From NCBI GenBank assembly GCA_049964535.1, contig JBMFXG010000024.1, forward strand, positions 1-20,359: a stretch of 20,359 bases of DNA. The letters are read 5' to 3'. Shown piece after piece: positions 7,793 through 15,429 of this stretch (positions within the stretch are counted from its first letter, which is position 1; the number at the start of each line of letters is the position of its first letter). A model generated the notes under the pieces. The model ran no database searches. It was not told where the DNA came from and worked only from the letters and a program-made list of their open reading frames with translations. Source of the stretch: JAJYZP01 sp049964535. GTDB taxonomy: Bacteria; Actinomycetota; Acidimicrobiia; Acidimicrobiales; Acidimicrobiaceae. A program made the position numbers and the translations under genes.

Positions 7793-9090
7793 GCTCTTCG
7801 ATGTTAGCGCTTGGTTCTCGGTGTATGTCGAACCTCATCTGAGTAGCGGGGTTGTGCGCCTAGCTCTGCTGAAGAGCGCCGTGAGCGCGAAGATCTTGAC
7901 GTGGTATCCGAACGGGATGAGCAAGGGCAAGAGAAGGTGATTTTACTGCTCAGTGAGCAACGGAGTGCGTACTCCTCGAAGTGGGCGAAGATCGCTATCG
8001 CGACTCATCGACTCGACAGAAATCAGAAGAGGCTTCGCAGGTGGGTGTGAGAGGGCTTGGTCGATGTTGAAAAAGACCGTTTTACTGTCAGGCGCTTGCC
8101 TGAGATCTGCGAGTTCCAACGCAAGAGCGTTCAGATGCGAGAGCGTGTCGCACCGTTGCGAGTAACGAGGACTCCTTTGAGCGGATAAGCGAATCGAAAG
8201 CTCGATAGCCCAGACCCTTATGATTGCGCATCGAGCCTTCCTGAGGGTCGCGCCGATCTGCTATGTGCTCAGGGAGGATAGGTGCAAGATCGCCCCGGGC
8301 AACCGATGCGCTCGCAGTGAGCGCGCCCTGTCGCCGAAGAGCCCGTGGCGCACCTCCATCAATGAAGTGTTGGTTGGCCACGACGAATCGCTTTCCGATG
8401 GGGGCCGTCGACACGCATCGCTCTACGACGCTGCTGAGATATGGGCTTACCGACGGTGTCATCGCGCTCCGACGAATCGTATGCGGTAGGGACCTCATAG
8501 GTACAAGAGCAGCTCGCCGGAGGCGCAGCGTCAGGAAATATTCGCACGTCGAACCGGATCTGGGTACCGCACCGACAGGGATCGACCCAGGGGATCGCTC
8601 GGACAGTTACGGGACCAGGTCGTTCGGTGACTGGTTCCACTGAGAGCGTTCCATCGCTCGTACTGCGACTCTCAATCGAAGGACACTATGGTGCGCTCAA
8701 GCAAGACTCTGCACTCTGTGGATCTGTGTCTTCTATCGGTTCGATTACTGGTGCACACGAGAACGTACTGGCTGAGACGCAAGTCGGACTCGAGGGCCCG
8801 AGTACGTGCGGTCTAACTCTCTCCTTCGACCTGGTCGACCGCCACGAGGTTCTTTTCCGAAGACCTTACCGATCGCTCCGCGAGGCGGTATCACACGAGT
8901 CTCTTCGTACATCGCTTCGGACGCATCCTTCAGCGGGGTCGAAGGTAAGTGCTGTGAGACGGAGGCTCATGACTCGGTCGTACCTCGGAGGCGGATCGGT
9001 GTACGCAAGACCTGGTCCGGCTTAATTTTTGTGTAGTGTCGCTGTGGTCGCACCGTGGTTTCGATCCCTTGGTGCTCGATGATGAGGTCG
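7793..9090. other. About 1.3 kb without a recognisable gene; possible degraded coding sequence
   Basis: Several frames of 70-135 codons overlap here on both strands, for example minus 8088-8498, minus 8359-8640 and plus 8627-9025. None has a family motif I know or a convincing ribosome binding site. Minus-strand stretches around 8640-9030 look mildly protein-like but are broken by stops in every frame, as expected for an old pseudogene. A short inverted repeat GGAGT-GCGT-ACTCC lies at 7962-7975. No RNA gene was recognised. Confidence 0.45.
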
Positions 9091-9130
9091 AAAAACGACG
9101 GAAGGGTCCTTGCATGAAGGACCCTTCCGT
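9091..9130 (-). terminator. Rho-independent terminator of the secreted protease gene
   Basis: A perfect 14-bp stem (9098-9111 with 9117-9130) and a 5-base loop is followed, on the minus strand, by CG and five T (complement of 9091-9095). It lies about 35 bases past the stop codon of the gene at 9165-10733, the expected place for its terminator. On the plus strand no T run follows, so it acts in one direction only. Confidence 0.88.
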
Positions 9131-9164
9131 GTGTTGGTGGTTATGGGGTGAGATGGGAGTTGGA

Positions 9165-10733
9165 CTAGGCCGGTGGTTCTTGAAGAACGCCTTCGGCGAG
9201 TCCAAGGTGGGCAAGGCCGGCGAGATCGCCAGCTTGATAGGTCTCAGGAGCGTTGTAGTTATCAACGGGGTTCATGACCTGAGTTGGGTCATTGACGTGG
9301 CCCATACCAACGACGTGTCCGAGCTCATGGTGAATGAGAGAGACGAGCTGCTCTTGGGTGAAGGGGTACGCAGTAGAGAGTGACGCCTGGCCGGTGACGT
9401 AGACCCACTGAGAGCCGTTGTATGCGGCCTGAGAGCCTCCTTCTCCAATGATGCCGCCGTAGTTCGGGAGGTAGTCCGTCTGTCCCGGCGATTCCCACGC
9501 AACGAGTACCGGAGCCCAGATTGTCTGTCCGGCTGCGTTGGTCGCATACGGACTTCTCTCAAGTGAAGGCAGCTCGGAGGTGGTTCCGATGTACTGGAAC
9601 GTTAGGCCAGTAGCGGCTGAGAGCTGTTGAAAGGTCTGTTGCACAAGAGCTAAGCCTCCTGGTGGAGCCTGCGTGACGTTGACCTCATACTGGATGGGCT
9701 GTGCTCCCGACCAGCGCACGGGTAGACCGTTGCTCTGGCGTTCTAGTACACCGTATCCGTTGGAGGCAGGGGCCGGATTAGCTTGTTCGACGGGGTATGC
9801 GCTGGAAGCGCTCTCTTGGTTGTTTGGTGTCAGACCGTAGCTATTCCACGTCTGTGTCAAGCCACTCTGTGTCGTTGCGACTGGGGCCTGAGTCGTGTTC
9901 TGGCTCGATGTTCCGGCAGTGGTGGTGATCGGATTCGAGGTCCCTGTGCTCTGTGGGAAGGCGATAGCATCGCCGAGGCTATCGACGATTGAGTAACCGC
10001 TGCCACTCGGTGCCGGTGAGATACCAACCACTCCATCTCCGAGTCCAAGATTGGCACCGGAACCTTTGAAGCTGGCATCGCCAAAGGTAAAGATCCCTCC
10101 GTCGGCCGCTACTAACCAGTAACCGTTGCCGGTCGGCGTTGCCGCTATCCCGACGATCGGAGCAGAGAGGTTGAGGTTGCCAGTAGAGCCAAAGAACTTG
10201 GCATCGCCAAAGGTAAAGATCCCGCCGTCTGACGCAACAAGCCAGTATCCGTTACCACTCGGGGTCGAAGCGATGCCGACGATGGGCTTGTTCAGATGAA
10301 TGTTGCCAGTAGAGCCAAAGAACTTGGCATCGCCAAAGGTAAAGATCCCGCCGTCTGCCGCTACAAGCCAGTACCCCTTGCCATCGGGGGTAGCAGCTAT
10401 CCCGACGATCGGTGAGTTAAGCGCTTTGCCCACCATGGAGCCGTAGAACTGCGCGTTGCCTGAAGTCGTGACGCTACCGTCGGCAGATGCCAACCAGTAG
10501 CCCTGTCCGCCGGCATCGGTGGCGATCGATACAACCGGTGAACCGACCGAGGCTGCGTCGGTCGTCGAAGGGGCGAGCTTCCCAACGTTTTGGGCATGTA
10601 CGAGAACCTGAGTCGCTGTTTTTCCAACGTTTGAGCTAACCGCTACTCCGCCACCAACGACGAGAGCTCCAAGGGCGATACGGGCGGAGATGGTTGCTCC
10701 GCGCCGAGCGTATCCTCGATTCTTCCATCTCAT
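9165..10733 (-). CDS. Secreted metzincin-type zinc metalloprotease with N-terminal 42-residue repeat domain
   Basis: A 522-residue exported protein, probably an extracellular protease. The N-terminus is basic, with a hydrophobic stretch at about 17-34 that serves as signal peptide or anchor. Residues 67-258 hold four to five 42-residue repeats with the core GYWLVAADGGIFTFGDA, likely beta-propeller-like blades. A Ser/Thr/Gln-rich linker (about 259-325) leads to the catalytic domain. Near the C-terminus HELGHVVGMGH (469-479) gives the HExxHxxGxxH zinc site (His469, Glu470, His473, His479), followed by VMNP with Met487 as the Met-turn, as in matrixin/M10-like metzincins. There is no obvious cysteine switch. 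ATG 10733 has only a weak GTGAGAA upstream. The gene has its own terminator and is monocistronic. The repeats suggest binding to a surface or polymer (inference); the substrate is unknown. Confidence 0.9.
   Translation of the reverse strand: MRWKNRGYARRGATISARIALGALVVGGGVAVSSNVGKTATQVLVHAQNVGKLAPSTTDAASVGSPVVSIATDAGGQGYWLASADGSVTTSGNAQFYGSMVGKALNSPIVGIAATPDGKGYWLVAADGGIFTFGDAKFFGSTGNIHLNKPIVGIASTPSGNGYWLVASDGGIFTFGDAKFFGSTGNLNLSAPIVGIAATPTGNGYWLVAADGGIFTFGDASFKGSGANLGLGDGVVGISPAPSGSGYSIVDSLGDAIAFPQSTGTSNPITTTAGTSSQNTTQAPVATTQSGLTQTWNSYGLTPNNQESASSAYPVEQANPAPASNGYGVLERQSNGLPVRWSGAQPIQYEVNVTQAPPGGLALVQQTFQQLSAATGLTFQYIGTTSELPSLERSPYATNAAGQTIWAPVLVAWESPGQTDYLPNYGGIIGEGGSQAAYNGSQWVYVTGQASLSTAYPFTQEQLVSLIHHELGHVVGMGHVNDPTQVMNPVDNYNAPETYQAGDLAGLAHLGLAEGVLQEPPA
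9960..10535 (-). repeat. Tandem 126-bp coding repeats of the protease gene
   Basis: The repeat domain is encoded by units of 126 bp (42 codons). Copies at 10176-10231 and 10302-10357 are identical over 56 bases, and the next unit, around 10075-10110, is nearly so. The outer units have diverged. Such identity suggests recent duplication or gene conversion, so repeat number may vary between strains. Confidence 0.85.
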
Positions 10734-11110
10734 AGTTTTCTCACTTTCTGTGCCATTTCCAACAACACAGAGTTATTCGTCACTATGAGTGATAATCTTG
10801 AGGGCTCTCGCTACAAATTGTGGTAATACCACAGAAGGTGTCGCAGATTTGCTCGTGCACCACTCGTCCTTTAGTGGCGAGCTAGCGAGTAGCGGTCATG
10901 GGATTACGGGTGTATATCGTAGTTTTGCTGGGAGTTTGCAGTGGAAATCTTGGAACCGGCTTCCGTCTCCTCTTCTGCATGTCTGCCGATGGTCATCATC
11001 GTTGTGTGTGAACTAATATCACTTTGAGTGGTTTTGATCACGAGAGGCTTCGCTGATCACTTTGGGAGATCCAGAGAATCTGTAAGAGCGATCTGAATAG
11101 TTTTCACTGA

Positions 11111-11128
11111 GTGTGATACATTTCACAC
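11111..11128. promoter_or_regulatory. CRP/FNR-family (GlxR-like) operator palindrome
   Basis: GTGTGATACATTTCACAC is a perfect inverted repeat with arms GTGTGA/TCACAC and a 6-base centre. It matches the TGTGA-N6-TCACA consensus of CRP and of the actinobacterial cAMP-receptor-like regulator GlxR. It lies 157 bp before the small gene start at 11286 and 377 bp before the divergent protease start at 10733. The match is seen in the sequence; binding and the controlled gene are inferred. Confidence 0.6.
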
Positions 11129-11150
11129 CGTCGTTACTCAAGTTCTCTCG

Positions 11151-11165
11151 TTAACGGTACGTTAA
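11151..11165. promoter_or_regulatory. Perfect palindrome TTAACG-GTA-CGTTAA, probable operator
   Basis: Six-base arms around a 3-base centre are exact inverted copies. The site is 22 bases downstream of the CRP-type site and 120 bp upstream of the small gene. This is the arrangement expected of a second, dimeric regulator acting on the same promoter. I cannot name the regulator family. Confidence 0.4.
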
Positions 11166-11285
11166 ATGCCAACGGGTCAAGTGGGCCCAGAGCACAGATG
11201 ACAACGGACTCTCGGCAGTGGCCAAGTGAAGCAGTAAAGACAGGCCGAATGTGCTCAACCAGAGAAACTGTGGAGGAACATAGTA

Positions 11286-11435
11286 ATGAACACCAATATC
11301 AATCTTTTGTGGTCACTAGCTGCGGGACCGAGTGCCAAGGACTTCGACCGCGTCGCAGCTGAGCGTTCGTCTCGGCGGATCTCCGCTCAAGAGCGGGGTC
11401 GTCGTCGTGGCATGAAGGTCTCCTCTAGTTTGTAG
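11286..11435 (+). CDS. Small basic protein of 49 residues, unknown function
   Basis: A short gene starting at ATG 11286, with GGAGGA eight bases upstream, the strongest Shine-Dalgarno match among the genes in this part of the window. It ends at TAG 11433-11435. The protein begins MNTNINLLWSLAAG, a short hydrophobic stretch, then an acidic/basic helix-like part (KDFDRVAAERSSRR) and an Arg-rich tail with RGRRRG at 38-43. No family is recognised. A long A+T-rich leader carries two palindromic operator candidates, and an 18-bp terminator hairpin follows about 80 bases after the stop, so it has all parts of an independent transcription unit. Possible roles are a nucleic-acid-binding or membrane-associated small protein, or the coding part of a regulatory RNA; none is shown. 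Confidence 0.6.
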   Translation: MNTNINLLWSLAAGPSAKDFDRVAAERSSRRISAQERGRRRGMKVSSSL

Positions 11436-11512
11436 ATCTTCGTTACAAGTGGCGAGATGTTCGCCGAAGCGTTCGAGCTCCTTCTCTCGTAAGGAACTTC
11501 AGGGCAGGTAGT

Positions 11513-11554
11513 AACTACAAAGTGCCCCCTCTGCAGGGGGCACTTTGTAGTTTT
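11513..11554 (+). terminator. Strong rho-independent terminator after the small gene
   Basis: An 18-bp perfect stem (11513-11530 with 11535-11552) closes a 4-base CTGC loop and ends in a run of four T on the plus strand (11551-11554). It is 78 bases past the stop codon of the small gene. The T run is short, but the stem is very stable. It may also stop transcription entering from the right. Confidence 0.75.
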
Positions 11555-11555
11555 G

Positions 11556-12023
11556 AAAAAGTATCTTCTCCAGCCGTGCTGATAGGGCGGGTTTAAAGGT
11601 CGTGAGACTGAAAAAAGGACGAGGACGGTCGGGGTCGGCATCACGGTGTGGGATGCACCGAGCCCATACGTCGTCGTTTGCATGCTCTGGGTGCGTCCGC
11701 CTTGTCTGGCTTAACAAGCTCTGCATCTCACGTGCTATCGGAGCAGCTGCCTTGCTCTTGTGAGTTGCGAATTTCTCGTCCGTCTCGAGATGTACCTTTG
11801 CTCCTGCTGGTGCTTTCAGCGAAAGCCGTGGCGTGGAGCGGGGCTACCTGGTGCACAAGAGCGGTGTGCGAGGAGTCCTCGGAGCACAGTGCTGAGGGTG
11901 GGTGCGGCGCTGGTTCGCTTACAGCGAGAAGAGGCTGACGTTAGTGGGAAGGTGGTATGGATGAGACTCCGTGGTCTCTGTATCTCCTATTGCGCATGAG
12001 CGAGTTGCGTCTTCGTTCGGCGC
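11556..12023. other. Intergenic stretch, no supported gene
   Basis: Frames here (for example plus 11648-11938 and plus 11760-11999) are Cys/Arg/Ser-rich, overlap, and lack ribosome binding sites and known motifs. No RNA gene, operator or insertion element was seen. The 3' end of the minus-strand gene at 12024 faces this stretch. Confidence 0.5.
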
Positions 12024-13028
12024 TCACGTGAGACGTTCGTATCCCGGAACGGCTTCGAGCGGTGAGTCTAGGTAGACCTTGGCCTCGGGGGCACCGACGA
12101 AGCGTCCGTGGCTCCAGCGGATCTCGATGTGTCCATTGATGATACTGGAGTGGTTTGTGCGTCGCTCGACGATTGTCGCTTGCCACCTGACTTCGGGCTG
12201 GCCAGCGCTACCGGGTGCGACCGTGAGCTTTGTGAGCTCGAACCTCTGGGTCCAGTCCCACGTTGAGCTCACTCGGAAACGAAGGTGATTACGTCGATCG
12301 ACACCGAGTACGAAGTAGCTCGCGCCGCCGATGCGTAACATGCGCCAGAGGAGCCGCAGCTGCAAGGCGGAAGAGGTGAGACGGGAACTCCAGATGTGAG
12401 CGCTCTCGTTCGATACGACCGAGCAGAGCTCTTGCCATTGAGAGCGTAGGGTCTCGTTCGGGAGTTGCCGATCGGAGAGCGCACTTTTGAGATGGCGTTT
12501 GTGCTCTTTGGTGAGGGCTGCGGGATCGGTCGGGAAGTGGCTGAGATCGAGATGATAGAGCGTCGATTCGTAGAAGCGCTGGAATGCCTCCGGTGCCGTA
12601 ATGGCGAACCAGTTCTCTGTGCTGCGCTCTTCGCTGAGGAGCAGTCCACGAAAGAGGCGATGCGGGCTGGGGTTGAGGAGGACTTTGGAGATGTACTTGC
12701 AGCTCACAAGGTAGACGTGGTCGATTCTCAGGTCTGCCGGTATCGTGTCGTCACCCGGCGGGCGGTGTGGACCCTTCCACTCGATGAGGAGTGGTCGACG
12801 GCTTCGAAGTCCCTCCGACGCTTGGTATAGGGCTTGACCGTTCTCAAAGGAGGCGGTAAATAGTCGTCGGTCCCGTTCTTGTCTGTATGCGTCACAGATC
12901 CGCTTCCAGGTCTCCTCCGAGACGAAGACGAGTTCGGTAGGCATTGCGGCTAGTGCATCGTCAATCGTCTCGAAGACGGTTCCGAGACCGGTGAAGATCT
13001 CAGTGATCTCGCTGTGAAGCGGTGGCAC
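12024..13028 (-). CDS. Uncharacterised 334-residue protein
   Basis: A soluble protein with no signal peptide or membrane segment. I do not recognise a named domain. GTG 13028 is the only start candidate before the upstream TAA and has no Shine-Dalgarno sequence, so the message may be leaderless. The N-terminal half holds its most motif-like segment, LLIEWKG at 80-86, then DLRIDHVYLVSCKYISK at 99-115. Two hydrophobic strands ending in Asp103 and Cys110-Lys111 weakly recall the D...xxK layout of PD-(D/E)XK nucleases, but the middle acidic residue is not convincing. The C-terminal half is beta-rich, with many Trp and Arg (WDWTQRFELTKLTV, HIEIRWSHGRF). Codon use and the long open frame support a real gene. 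It stands alone, flanked by gene-poor DNA on both sides. Confidence 0.8.
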   Translation of the reverse strand: MPPLHSEITEIFTGLGTVFETIDDALAAMPTELVFVSEETWKRICDAYRQERDRRLFTASFENGQALYQASEGLRSRRPLLIEWKGPHRPPGDDTIPADLRIDHVYLVSCKYISKVLLNPSPHRLFRGLLLSEERSTENWFAITAPEAFQRFYESTLYHLDLSHFPTDPAALTKEHKRHLKSALSDRQLPNETLRSQWQELCSVVSNESAHIWSSRLTSSALQLRLLWRMLRIGGASYFVLGVDRRNHLRFRVSSTWDWTQRFELTKLTVAPGSAGQPEVRWQATIVERRTNHSSIINGHIEIRWSHGRFVGAPEAKVYLDSPLEAVPGYERLT

Positions 13029-13777
13029 AAGGGGCGCTTTAGTGTTGGAGCGTAGTGGTGGTCGTTCGCATGGTCGTTACCTTAGATGGGACGAGCCACG
13101 GCAGCTCTTGCGGGACAGCTAAGGGCCAGAAACCCCCTGTGCAGGAGCTTCGTTGAAGAGCGATTCCATGGTTGTACCACGTGACTCGTTTGGGCAATCT
13201 GTGGCTAACGGGCTTCGTAGCGGTCGCAGTGGAGTCGGGTTGCGTGCGTCGTCGAAAGCTCCGTCTTGTAGTTCGGTTTTCGTGTTGGTGACCCTTTGGG
13301 GTCGATCGGTCGAACGTTTTGCTCTCCGCTCCTGTCCTGATAGGAGTTCGAGATAGACACTCTCCAGCGACGACTCGGCAGCTCTTGTATCGTGGATCTG
13401 TCTCGAAGGCTGCCGACGCAGGCAGGTGTTGAACGATCTCATTCTTGAGCCTTCCTCATGCTCTGGAGTTGGAGATACGAATGGCCATTAAGAGATGGAG
13501 TGTGGTCGAAAAGGTCCTGCGTTCTTCTTGCAACTCGTTTCCTTGCGATCGACGACGATCCTCGACCTCGTCGTTCTTCGAAGGTGTGACCGATCGAGCT
13601 CGGGGCAACCTTGTTCGGTGCGCACGACCGAGAAGAGAGCTGACCTAGCTTGGGACTGCGGCACGTGAACGAAGGATCTCATGAGGCGCAAGACGTTGCC
13701 GAACTCCATTGCGTCGTTCGCTGATTGTCTTACACTTCTCTTACAACTTGGTAATAATCGGTTGGTTCGGTCAGATC
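13029..13777. other. Intergenic stretch; one doubtful 107-codon minus-strand frame
   Basis: The best candidate is minus 13119-13442: ATG with AGGAAGG seven bases upstream, 107 codons, Arg/Ser/Thr-rich, with no known motif. It would lie just upstream of the gene ending at 12024 on the same strand. I leave it as doubtful, with perhaps one chance in five of being real. ATG 13681 on the plus strand has GAAGGA before it, but its frame closes after 69 codons and it is not the frame of the following lipoprotein gene. Confidence 0.4.
13730..13757 (+). promoter_or_regulatory. Possible promoter of the exported glycosidase-like gene
   Basis: TTACAC (13730-13735) and TAATAA (13752-13757) are separated by 16 bases, a fair sigma-70-type pair. 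Transcription would begin near 13764, just before the preferred GTG start at 13778. This would argue against the longer frame starting at TTG 13709. The -35 match is only moderate. Confidence 0.35.
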
Positions 13778-14980
13778 GTGCAGACCTCTCGGATTTGGAC
13801 CGCGCTTGCCGTTGTCGTCGTGGCAATCGGAAGCTCGTCGTGTCAGATTGGTGGAGCTTCTCTCACCTCAACTTCGCTTGCGCCAGGTGAGGTCGCAACG
13901 ACGGGAGCACCGAGCGCTGAGAGCGTTCCTCCGGCCTCGACGAGTTCATCTCGAGCGCCTCAGACGAAGCCGCCACTCGACGGGATCATCGACATGGGGG
14001 TCCAGACCCCGTATCTGCAACATCAGCCGTTCCCGACCATTGATCTCTCTCCACTCGATGCGTATGCAGGGGCATTTGCCGGAGTTGTCGTCAACGAGGG
14101 TTGGTCTCAACTTGAGCCCAAGCAAGGGGTCTACTACTGGGCTCCGCTCAAGCGGTCGTTAGCGGCGGTCAGTGTCTGGAACGCACAGCACTCGTCTACC
14201 CCGGTGGGTGTGAAGCTCAGGGTCTTCGCAGGATACAGTGCTCCGAGCTGGGTTACGTCTCAATCTGGAGTCGTGACTGAAGTCGTACACGGGGTGTCGG
14301 TGGAGATGGGTCGCTGGTGGACTCCGGTCTACGAAGCTGCGTGGAAGACCTTCCAATGGGCGCTCGCAAGTGCTTTTGACACAGACCCGTTGATTCGGCA
14401 GGTATCGGTTTCATCCTGCTCTTCAAGCACTGGAGAGCCGTTCGTTGTCTCAGGTGCGCTCGTTTCACAGAGGGATCTTCGTGCAGTTGGATGGAGTGTA
14501 GGGGCCCAGGTAGCTTGCCTCAAGAATGCGTTGAAGGACTACGCGAACTGGAGAGAGACCCCCGTGACCTTCGCGATGAACGCTCTCTACGATCCTGCCA
14601 CGCCGGGTCACCCCGACGTGAGCGTTCTCGATGCTATTGCTCGAGAGTGCGCACGATCTGGCGCAACGGGTGGACCGACCTGCATACTGGGCAACAACGA
14701 TCTCAGTCCTACGCTCGCATCGACGGTGCTGTCGGGTCCTTTGATTACCGAGATCCAGAGCCTCATCTCCCAGGGACTTCGGCCCTTGGTCTATTTTCAA
14801 ACCAATGGGACGAGACTCAGCTGTAGCACGATTGACGCAGGGTTGAGCTATCACGCCCGCTCGATTGAAGTCTGGTCGCCAAGAGATGGGTACCCAGGTT
14901 TTACCGTCGTTCCTCCTGCGGTGTTGGGCCAATGGAATCGTGCGCTACAGTCCCAATCTTCAAGCGTCCCCTGTCCTTGA
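13778..14980 (+). CDS. Exported, probably lipid-anchored, glycoside-hydrolase-like protein
   Basis: About 400 residues, exported. The frame opens at TTG 13709, but GTG 13778 is preferred. From there the protein begins MQTSRIWTALAVVVVAIG, a clean signal peptide, then SSSC with Cys22 as possible lipidation site (the lipobox is imperfect). A Ser/Thr/Pro-rich linker runs to about 66. The folded part has GVVVNEGWSQLEPKQGVYYW (102-121) and KLRVFAGYSAPSW (146-158), the pattern of TIM-barrel glycosidases: a Trp and a Glu-Pro before Gly-x-Tyr-x-Trp, then a strand ending in Ala-Pro-x-Trp. Glu219 in TGEP could be the acid/base residue (inference). Several Cys fit an extracytoplasmic protein. No exact GH family is assigned. 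The gene is flanked by gene-poor DNA on both sides. Confidence 0.75.
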   Translation: MQTSRIWTALAVVVVAIGSSSCQIGGASLTSTSLAPGEVATTGAPSAESVPPASTSSSRAPQTKPPLDGIIDMGVQTPYLQHQPFPTIDLSPLDAYAGAFAGVVVNEGWSQLEPKQGVYYWAPLKRSLAAVSVWNAQHSSTPVGVKLRVFAGYSAPSWVTSQSGVVTEVVHGVSVEMGRWWTPVYEAAWKTFQWALASAFDTDPLIRQVSVSSCSSSTGEPFVVSGALVSQRDLRAVGWSVGAQVACLKNALKDYANWRETPVTFAMNALYDPATPGHPDVSVLDAIARECARSGATGGPTCILGNNDLSPTLASTVLSGPLITEIQSLISQGLRPLVYFQTNGTRLSCSTIDAGLSYHARSIEVWSPRDGYPGFTVVPPAVLGQWNRALQSQSSSVPCP

Positions 14981-15429
14981 TCACATGCGACGAGGAGGTC
15001 GAGCAGAGAGTCCAGCGACAGGTACCTCTTGTCGGTCTGTGATCTTCGGTCGACGGGAATTTCGGACTTCGTACCGCAGGGAGGTCGGTGCCTATGCAGA
15101 CGCGTCCTTCGGATGAGCTGGTGGCCGTAGTGCACTGCTCTGCCGATCCGCTCCACTGGTGTTCGCTGCCCGGATGCGCATAGCTCGACATCGACCTCTC
15201 ACAGTCAAGGCTCAGCCAGACTGCAGTGCCTCAATGATCTCGCAGTGGTAGGAACCAGGCTCTGAATCAGTTCATGCTCACTTCCTGATAACAGGTCGCA
15301 CCGGTTTCGAGATCAGTGCTTTTTTGGGGAGACTCCTCGGTATCCATGTGCGCTCGGTGGTCCTACCTTCAAGCTGAGGTCTGCAGTTAGTTAGAGAAAT
15401 TGGTGGCGTGCATAGTAATCTTGGCTCGG
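14981..15429. other. Convergent intergenic stretch, no supported gene
   Basis: This lies between the 3' ends of the exported protein gene (plus) and the P450 (minus). Short frames such as minus 14851-15156 and 14901-15191 overlap each other and the preceding gene and carry no motif. A run of six T at 15320-15325 would suit a plus-strand terminator, but only a weak 4-bp GCAC/GTGC stem precedes it, so I do not call one. Confidence 0.45.

Larger units (their letters stand above)
10734..11285. other. Divergent upstream region of the protease and the small gene
   Basis: This stretch holds no gene and is richer in A+T than its surroundings. It contains the promoters of two diverging genes (starts 10733 minus and 11286 plus). 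Recognisable sites are the CRP-type palindrome at 11111-11128 and the palindrome at 11151-11165. A weaker inverted repeat, TCACT-ATG-AGTGA, lies at 10780-10792, about 50 bases upstream of the protease start. Confidence 0.6.

Noticed and set aside
7962..7975. Inverted repeat GGAGT-GCGT-ACTCC
   Set aside because: Five-base stem with no T run, promoter or gene start next to it; expected by chance in a window this size.
8088..8640. Minus-strand frames that looked like parts of one frameshifted gene
   Set aside because: The two frames overlap rather than join cleanly, and neither resembles a family I know; kept only as a possible remnant.
15320..15325. Run of six T as terminator for the exported protein gene
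   Set aside because: Only a weak 4-bp stem precedes it, and it lies about 340 bases past the stop codon.
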